64,000 nucleotides of DNA, taken from contig OW121740.1 in the NCBI GenBank assembly GCA_933228675.1, positions 159,708,486 through 159,772,485 on the forward strand. Direction: 5' to 3'. This document shows, piece by piece, positions 57,208 through 64,000 of this stretch. Every line of letters begins with the position of its first letter. Position 1 is the first letter of the stretch. This DNA is from Stomorhina lunata. Lineage: Eukaryota > Arthropoda > Insecta > Diptera > Rhiniidae. Made by a program: the position numbers and the translations under genes. The notes under the pieces are model-generated. The model saw only the letters and a program-made list of their open reading frames with translations. It searched no databases and was not told the origin of the DNA.

Positions 57208-58260
57208 CTTAATTTTTATAATTTTTATTGCCCATAAAGAACTTTTAATTTTAAGAACACTAGTATACAATTTTTTGGCAAGAACTTTTTAGTTTAGGAG
57301 ATAGAGTGCTTTAAAGTTCCGAAGTATAAATCGATTTATTACTCTTATGTGGCGTTTATATAACTCAAGTGGCTGACGATTGAGTGAAATTTACATGTGT
57401 TTTGTTATTGTAACAAAAACAAAATACATGTAAATTTCACTCAATCGTCAGCTGCTCGAGTTATATAAAACCCACATTAATTTTGGACCGATAGTTACGT
57501 CGTCGTGCCATGTGAAAGTGCTCCAAAATATCTTTTAAATGGTATGACCTTTTTTACATTTCATTAACCCATTAAGGAACTAATCAATAAATGTTAAATT
57601 TTATCCTTGGTCTTTTAGCGAAAATGTCCATATCTCGAAAACTGATCGATATAACGTAGTCCAATGACGTATAGACTTAAGTAGCCAACCATTAACTAAT
57701 AATTAGCTGATATCTTTTAAGATAACAAAGATATTGGTTTCTAAAGTTGATTTTCTTTATCTTTCATTTTAAAAGTCTAGTTTAATTGAACTGCACCGAT
57801 TTTAAACATCTTTATAGCCCATAAAGAACTTTCAATTTTAAGAACACTTGTACACAAATTTTTGGCAAGAAACTTTTATTTTAGGAGATACAGTGCTTTA
57901 AATTTTCAAAATATCAATCGATTTATCAGTCTTAATATTGGACCGATTGTAACAATATAAATGTCAAAATATCTTTCAGGTGAGATAATTTTCTTCATTT
58001 TTTATTAACCCATTAAGAAACTATTAACAAAAATATTGAATTTTACTATTGGTTTTTGTACAAAAATGTCCAAATCTCAAAAATACATCAATATGACGCA
58101 ATCAAATGATATATAAATTTAAGTACCTAACATACATATTGTCGCTATCGGTCCAACATTAAGAGAGATATACCAACTTATATTTCGGAACTTTAAACCA
58201 CTATATCTCCCAAACCAAAAGTTTGTTGCACATAAAAAAGATTTCAAACAAAAGCTAATT
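57208..58260. repeat. Duplicated segment of about 455 bp, with MITE
   Basis: The landmark GCCCATAAAGAACTTT lies near 57230 and again near 57817. Around both are TTTAAGAACACT, TTTTGGCAAGAA, GGAGATA(G/C)AGTGCTTTAAA and ATTAACCCATTAAG(G/A)AACTA. Removing the 129-bp MITE and one TTA leaves a repeat length of about 455 bp. A third, partial copy appears inverted at about 58140-58260 (CGGAACTTTAAACCACTATA, TCTCCCAAACCAAAAGTT). No coding content. Confidence 0.82.
57348..57476. mobile_element. 129-bp foldback MITE, copy 2
   Basis: Same family and length as 3531-3659: TGTGGCGTTTATATAACTCA at the left, and the complementary TTATATAAAACCCACA at the right. TTA flanks both sides (57345-57347 and 57477-57479). 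The downstream duplicate of the host segment reads GTCTTAATATTGG with one TTA and no insert (near 57928), showing the empty site and supporting a 3-bp TTA duplication. Confidence 0.85.
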
Positions 58261-58264
58261 AAAG

Positions 58265-59478
58265 TCCCTATCAGAAAAAAATTTTTAACAAAATCGTTAT
58301 AAAAAATTTATCGTTAAGTTGAAGTTTTTCTTTTGGGACTATATTTATCGGTAAATTTGGGAATCTACAAAAAACCCTAATCTGGCAACACTTAAACACT
58401 CAAAATAAAGAACTTCACCACGAGAAGAACAAACTAATAATATTTTTTTTCTTATACGAAATTCAATGCATTTTTATTTGTACACGTTCGTATTAAAGGA
58501 AATGTGTCATTTGTTTATGCATTTGCTTACAATAACACAAAAATAATTGATTTGAATTGAAATTGAATAAAGAAACAAAAAAAAAATCAAAAGAAACTTC
58601 AGGAAGAATAAAAATGAACAACACAAAGAAAAAGTTTACAAACACACACATTAAGCAAAAACAACACTAATGCAAAAGCAATAATAACAAAAACACTAGT
58701 CACAAAATCATGTTAAATTACAGACTAGAATTATTGTATTACAGCGAGTGTCAAGAGTAACAACAAAAACATTAGCTGGCAGCACCTTGACAACATTTTG
58801 TTGTTAAATTTCTTGAAATTGTTAAGGAATGAACAATATTTTTCTTTGTAGCTTAAGGTAAATTATTGAAAAAGGTGGACGGAATGGAATAGTTCTTGAA
58901 AAACACAAAAGTTTAATGAATTATTTATGGGTTTCAACCCAAATTATTGGATTTTGGTTGGTTTTTTTTGGGTAGAAATAGGGGAGATTTTATTTTGGTT
59001 TTTAACATATGGTTTTTTCATTTAACTTTGTTTTAATTCAATAATATTTTCCAATTTGTATTACTTTTTTTTAGACAAACGTGTTTTATTTTTCTTTGTT
59101 ACTTTTCGTATTTTTCTTTTTTTACACAAACTCTCCTTTTATTTTTAAATTCTTCTTTATTTTAAGCTTTCGTTTTTTTTTTTTGCTCTTTTTTCGTACT
59201 TTGCACGTTTTTTTTCCTTCAAAGAATTCTTCTTTTTCTATGAATTTTTATATACAATTTTTTTATTACTTTTTATTCACTTTAATTCAATTTCCTTTTG
59301 GCTCTGATTTTTCTTGACTTTGCAATTTAATTCATTTATTTTGCACTTTAATCCGTAATTATGGTATTTTTTTCCAACTGAGAATTGAATAATAAAATTC
59401 TTTTTAATTTCTTTCAATTGTTGTAGTTGTTGTTTCTCTTAGGTTCACTGTTAATATTGTTTTTATTGTTGTTCTCAC
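58265..59478 (-). other. Single-copy sequence, presumed cnc intron
   Basis: On the minus strand this would follow the candidate leader exon ending at 59479. T-rich on plus (A-rich on minus) around 59060-59320, giving an artefactual plus-strand frame. Short TTTGTTGTT and AACAATAA-type words only. No gene is seen. Confidence 0.35.
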
Positions 59479-59703
59479 CGCAGAAACGCGTTTTATTTAT
59501 CGGTTTTTTCGTTCACTCTTCACTTCTCAAAATATATTTTTGCTTTAAAAACTTTTGTAAAAATAAAAGCAAATAATTTCTGTTTTTATTATAAATATTA
59601 CTTTGTGTTGTATTTCCAAAAAATATCGGTCGACTGATTTCACGAACTTGTCCGTGTTTTTTCAATTGCCTTCTTTCGCTTTAATGTAATTTCACCACTG
59701 ACT
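59479..59703 (-). other. cnc: Candidate first non-coding exon with initiator
   Basis: The minus strand has GCGTCAGTCAGTGG, two overlapping initiator matches (TCAGTC with A at 59703). About 225 nt later comes a donor, TCTGCG|GTGAGAA (59478). There is no ORF. The interval is A-rich with AAAGCGAAAGAAGGC and GTGAAGAGTGAACG words, like fly leader exons. No TATA box at -30. The link to cnc rests on strand and lack of another gene. Confidence 0.32.
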
Positions 59704-59995
59704 GACGCATCTCCCAGAGAATCGAATTAAAACAAAGCAAAATGTACAAAATTTCAGCAACATGTTGCTACACTCTCAAAATGGCAAATAAATAACAGCA
59801 ACTTAACAGAATTATGGAAAAGCTTTCTGTTAAAGCTTATTTATAAATCAAAAAATGTTGCTAAGAATAGTGTTTTTTTGAAACAGGGTGGAACAATGTT
59901 GATTGTTTGTTTCAATTCACATTGGGGAGGAATAGTTTTAATTATGAAGTTCGATAAAAATTTTAAAAAGAAAAATTTCATTTGAAAAAATTTGT
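59704..59995. other. Possible distal promoter region
   Basis: A slightly GC-richer stretch just upstream of the initiator candidate (59710-59790). AACATGTTGC at 59757-59766 matches the words AACATGTTGC at 4720. Nothing else supported. Confidence 0.3.
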
Positions 59996-59999
59996 AAAA

Positions 60000-62900
60000 C
60001 TTTTTAATTTAAAAATTTTTTTATAGAAAATTTTTCTATCAAAAAATTAAAAAAAAAAAAAATATATCGAACAACTTTTTAAGGAAAAAATTTTTTACAG
60101 AATTTTTTTTTTTGATGAAATCATTTCATTTACAACATTTTGAAAAAAAATGTTATTTAGGACCTTTTTTGATTAAAAAATTTTATAAAGAAAGTTTTTC
60201 GATGAAAAATTCTATACAAAAAATGTTTGAATGAAAAAACTTTATATAGACAATTTTTTAATAAAAAAATGTTATATAGAAAATTTTTTAATCAAAAAGA
60301 AGAGTATTCGCATTTGATCCCTAATCTGTTACATTTATTTATTAATGTAACAGACCAATTTATTGACAAAAAGCCAAAAAATGTTAGCGGAGAAACCAAA
60401 GTCCTCGACGCGTTTCGATGGTTGGTTAAGCCATCTCTTCAGAAGGATTATCCCTAATTTAGACAGATCGAAAACCTCGCATTATTACTATATTTACAAA
60501 CACAACTTTTCAGATCTGTCTAATTTGGGGATAATCTTCCTGAAGAGATGGCTTAACCAACCATCGAAACGCGTCGAGGACTTTGGTTTCTCCGCAAACA
60601 TTTTTTGGCTTTTTATCAATAAATTGGTCTGTTACATTAATAAAAAAAATGTAACAGATTAGGGATCAAATGCGAATACTCTTCTTTTTGAATAATATTT
60701 ACATCCCGACTATTTTGTTATTTTTTGAAAATTTTTTAACCAAAAAATTTTATATAGAAAATTTTTCAATGAATACATTTTTTATAGAAAAATCTTCAAT
60801 GAAAAAATTGTATATAGAAAATTTTTAAATGGAAAAGTTTTATATAGAAAATTTTTCAATGAAAAAATTTTTTCGACAAAAAAATTTTATACATAAAATT
60901 TTTTAATGAAAAATTTTATACATAAAATTTTTTAATGAAAAATTTAATATAGAAAATTTTTCAGTGAAAAAATTTTATATAGAAATTTTTTTAATGAAAA
61001 CATTTTTAATGAAGAAATTAAAAATTTTATATAGAAAATTTTTTGATTAAAAATTTTATTAGCAAATTTTTCAATGAAAAAATTTTATTAGCAAATTTTT
61101 CAATGGAAAAATTGTTATAGAAAATTTTTCAATAAAAAAATTTTTTGTAGAAAATTTTTGAATGAAAAATGTTATGTAGAAAATTTGTTAATAAAAAAAT
61201 TTTATATAGAAAATTTTTCAATAAAAAACTTTTTTATAGAAAATTTTTCACTGAAAAGATTTTATGTAGAAAATTTTTCAATGAAAAAATTTTATATAGA
61301 AATTTTTTCAATTAAAATTTTTTGTATAGAAAATTTTTCAATGAAAAGATTTTATATAGAAATTTTTTTTAATGAAAAAATTTTTTCTATAGAAAATTTT
61401 TAAATAAAAATTAAAAAATTAAACATTTTTATTAAAAAAATTTTTTGATGAAAATATTTTATACAAAAAATTTTTCGATGAAAAAATTTTATATCCAAAA
61501 TTTTTCAATGAAAAAATTTTATGTGGAAAATTTTTTGATAAAAAAATTGTATGTTGAAATTTTTCAATAAAAAAATTGTATACAGAAAATTTTTAAATGA
61601 AAAAATTTTTATAGAAAATTTGTAAATGAAAAAATTTTATATAGAAAACTTTTCAATGAAAAAATTTTATATAGAAAAATTTTCAATGAAAAAATTTTAT
61701 ATAAAAAATTTTTCAATGAAAAAATTTGATATAAAAAATATTTTCATAAAAAATTTTATATAGAAAATGTTTCAATGAAAAAATTTTATATAAAAAATTT
61801 TTCAATGAAAACATTTTATATAGAAAAATTTTTAATGAAAACATTTTATATAGAAAAATTTTTAATGAAAAAATTTCATTTAAATTTTTTTCAATAAAAA
61901 AATTTCATATAGAAAATTTTTAATAAAATTTTTCAACGAATAAATGTTATATACTTACACAGAAAATTTTTTGATGAATAAATTTTATATGGAAAATTGT
62001 TTGATGAAAAAATTCTATGCAGAAAATTTTTCAATAAAAAATTTTATATAGAAAATTTTTCCATAAAAAATTTTATATAGAAAATTTTTCGATAAAAAAT
62101 TTTATATAGAAAATTTTTCAATTAAAAATTTTATATAGAAAATTTTTCGATTAAAAGTTTAATACAGAAAATTTTTTGATAAAAAAAATTATATATAGAA
62201 AAATTTTCGATTAAAAATTCTATTTAGAAAATTTTTCGATAAAAAATTTTATATAGAAAATTTTTCGAAAAAAAATTTTATATAGAAAAGTTTTCGATAA
62301 AAAATTTGATATAGAAAATTTTTCGATAAAAAAAAATTATATATAGAAAAATTTTCGATTAAAGTTCTATTTAGAAAATTTTTCGATTAAAAATTCTATT
62401 TAGAAAATTTTTCGATAAAAAATTTTATATAGAAAATTTTTCGATAAAAAATTTTATATAGAAAAGTTTTCGATAAAAAATTTTATATAGAAAATTTTTC
62501 GATAATAAATTTTATAGAGAAAATTTTTCGAAAAAAAATTTTATATAGGAAATTTTTCGATAAAAAATTTTATATAGAAAATTTTTCGATAAAAAAATTC
62601 TATATAGAAAATTTTTCGATGAAAAAATGTTTAATGATTTTTTCGATGAAAAATTTGATATAAACATTTTTTGTAGAAAATTTTTCGATGAAAAAATTTT
62701 ATAAAGATTTTTTGGATGAAACATTTCATTTAGAAAATTTTTGGATGAAAAAATTTTATTTAGAAATTTTTGATGAAAAAATTTTATATAGAAAATTTTT
62801 CGATAAAAAAATTTATATAGAAAATTTTTCGATAAAAAATTTTCCGATGAAAAAATTGTATACAGAAAATATTCCGATGAAAAAATTTTATATAGAAATT

Positions 62901-63130
62901 TTTTTAATAAAAAATTAAAAATTTGGTAATCAAAAAATTGATGAAAAATAAAAATTTGTATTAAGAAAATTTTTTATAGAAAATTTTGCGATTAACAAAT
63001 TTTGTGGAGAGAATTGACGATCAAAAAATTTTAATAGAAAATTTGAAGATCAAAAATTTTTTTTAGAAAATCGAAAAAAAATTTATAGAAAATTGCAGGT
63101 AAAAAAATTTGGATAGAACATTTTATATCC
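60000..63130. repeat. About 30-bp satellite array
   Basis: About 90 copies, interrupted by the foldback element at 60293-60690. The core is TTTTATATAGAAAATTTTTC followed by AATGAAAAAA or GATAAAAAA. AATG variants predominate at 60.7-62.0 kb and GAT variants at 62.0-62.9 kb. All open frames here (61158-61403, 62512-62724, 62688-62918) are the unit read as E-N-F-S/M-K-K-F-Y-I peptides. Confidence 0.9.
60293..60690. mobile_element. 398-bp foldback element in the satellite
   Basis: The arms, about 180 bp each, are nearly perfect reverse complements: CAAAAAGAAGAGTATTCGCA at the left, TGCGAATACTCTTCTTTTTG at the right. Inside them GATCCCTAATCTGTTACATT and CGACGCGTTTCGATGGTTGG each have their complements. 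About 30 bp in the centre is unpaired. Each arm also has its own small hairpin (CTGTTACATT...AATGTAACAG). AAT flanks both ends, a possible 3-bp duplication. No transposase; class unknown. Confidence 0.82.
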
Positions 63131-63840
63131 TAAAACAAGCTTTTGATGAAAATTACTAAAACATTATTAATTAAAAAAAATTGTTAATGAAATTTTTGAT
63201 GAAAATATTTTTAGTAGAAATTTTTTTACTAAAAATGATTAATAGAAAATTTTGTACAATCAATTTTTTAGCAAAAAAGTGTTTTAATAGAAAATATTTT
63301 AATGAAAAAATTGTGTATAAAAAAATTCGGTTAATTTTCAGCAAATTTTTATATTAGAATAAAAAAAAATATTTAATTAAAAAGTTTTACTGTAGTGTAT
63401 TGCACTAAGATCCCAATTTATTACAATTATTTATTATTGTAATTGTAAAATATTTCTTACTGAAAACTTTTTTGTAGAAAAAATTGCATATCAAAAAATC
63501 TTTTATAGAGAAAATGTTTTATCGAAAAAAACTTTATTTGTAAAGTTTTCACACAAATTTTTTTTATAAAAAAAAATTAAAATTAAGTTTTTTCTACAGA
63601 AACTTTTTTCGATGAGAACTTTTTTCTATAAAAAATTTTGAGATAAGAATTAAGCAAAATTTTTTATAGAACAAATTTAATCTATAGACAAATTTAGCAT
63701 AATTTTTTTTTGGAAAAAATTTCATTAGGAATTTTTCTTTACAAAAAATTTAATTAGATATTTTTTTAAATATTTCATTAAACATTTTTTTTAGAAAAAT
63801 TTTTGTTTGGGAATAAGATTTAAGATTGAATATTTTCCAT
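63131..63840. repeat. Degenerate satellite-derived sequence
   Basis: Worn AAAATTTTTTATAGAAAA-like words without a clear period. Near 63408 is AAGATCCCAATTTATTACAA, then TTATTTATTATTGTAATTG, which resembles the outer part of one arm of the 60293 foldback element (GATCCCTAATCTGTTACATT). It may be a decayed end of a related copy. Confidence 0.5.
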
Positions 63841-64000
63841 AAACATATCGCACTTGTTCAACAAGAGGGTATTAATCAAAATTTTTAAATTTTTACTTTT
63901 CAGAAGAAATTGATGTGTAGTGGTCTTATCTACCCATTGTAAAAATCTGACATTATTTTCACTATAATTTCGCCAAAAAACTACAGTTTTACCCCTCTTC
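63841..64000. other. Single-copy sequence at the window edge
   Basis: Non-repetitive; no feature recognised before the window ends. Confidence 0.4.

Noticed and set aside
60227..60662. Two open frames around the 398-bp foldback
   Set aside because: They are the two arms of one palindrome read in different frames, so their similarity is structural.
61158..62918. Open frames rich in E-N-F-S-M-K-K-F-Y-I
   Set aside because: Direct translation of the about 30-bp satellite; no start context, splice sites or domain.
1..64000. tRNA, rRNA or microRNA genes
   Set aside because: No A/B-box pair, ribosomal signature or isolated short hairpin with miRNA-like features could be recognised by eye; long hairpins present are explained by MITEs and foldbacks.

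Overview
The window is eukaryotic, very AT-rich and almost gene-free. It is best explained as part of one very long, repeat-filled gene region of a higher fly, probably a calyptrate (blow fly or house fly type). Three things support this: a recognisable cap-n-collar (CncC, the insect Nrf1/Nrf2 homologue) exon with fly-type splice, Kozak, TATA and initiator signals; fly-type transposon remnants (hAT, Tc1/mariner-like, small TIR elements); and dispersed 'AAGTAAGAAAGTGC'-type repeats. The species cannot be named from the sequence alone.

The only convincing protein-coding sequence is on the minus strand at 31276-32265. It is a 330-codon phase-0 exon starting MISNKKSYAMKMLQLALALS, between a strong splice acceptor (32299) and donor (31275). 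A TATA/initiator pair lies just upstream (32500-32534). Two more distant stretches, 51334-51835 and 59479-59703, have the splice or initiator signals of minus-strand non-coding leader exons. If they belong to cnc, nearly everything from 59.7 kb leftward is intron or leader of this one gene, and the bZIP-encoding exons lie beyond the left edge.

From left to right the rest is repeats. 1.2-3.5 kb: 31-bp satellite. 3.5 kb: 129-bp MITE. 5.3-9.2 kb: 28-bp satellite including a 420-bp higher-order repeat. 11.6-14.7 kb: about 545-bp satellite. 14.76-15.28 kb: foldback MITE with CACAGTG ends and a 5-bp duplication. 16.0-19.2 kb: hAT remnant whose dimerisation domain is split by a 2.4-kb satellite. 20.3-21.9 kb: partly inverted copy of 10.7-12.1 kb, carrying a 216-bp MITE. 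21.8-23.4 kb: 30-bp satellite. 25.0-30.7 kb: 35-bp satellite in two opposed arrays, one interrupted by a hAT-type MITE. 33.4-36.1 kb: 31-bp satellite. 36.4-46.1 kb: a 9.75-kb foldback element. 47.7-51.2 and 54.2-55.0 kb: one 29-bp satellite in opposite orientations. 55.9-57.2 kb: 28-bp satellite, also in opposed arrays. 57.2-58.3 kb: duplicated segment with a second copy of the 129-bp MITE. 60.0-63.8 kb: about 30-bp satellite containing a 398-bp foldback element.

The strongest observation is the 36374-46126 element. It has two opposed arrays of a 179-bp unit, matching outer shoulders of about 280 bp, and a perfect 9-bp direct repeat (AAATAATTG) immediately outside both ends. That is the architecture of a foldback transposon rather than a chance palindrome. 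A second theme is that most short satellites here have periods of 28-31 bp and share a TATAG(A/G)AAA-T-tract core, as if one ancestral unit seeded many separate amplifications in the same gene.
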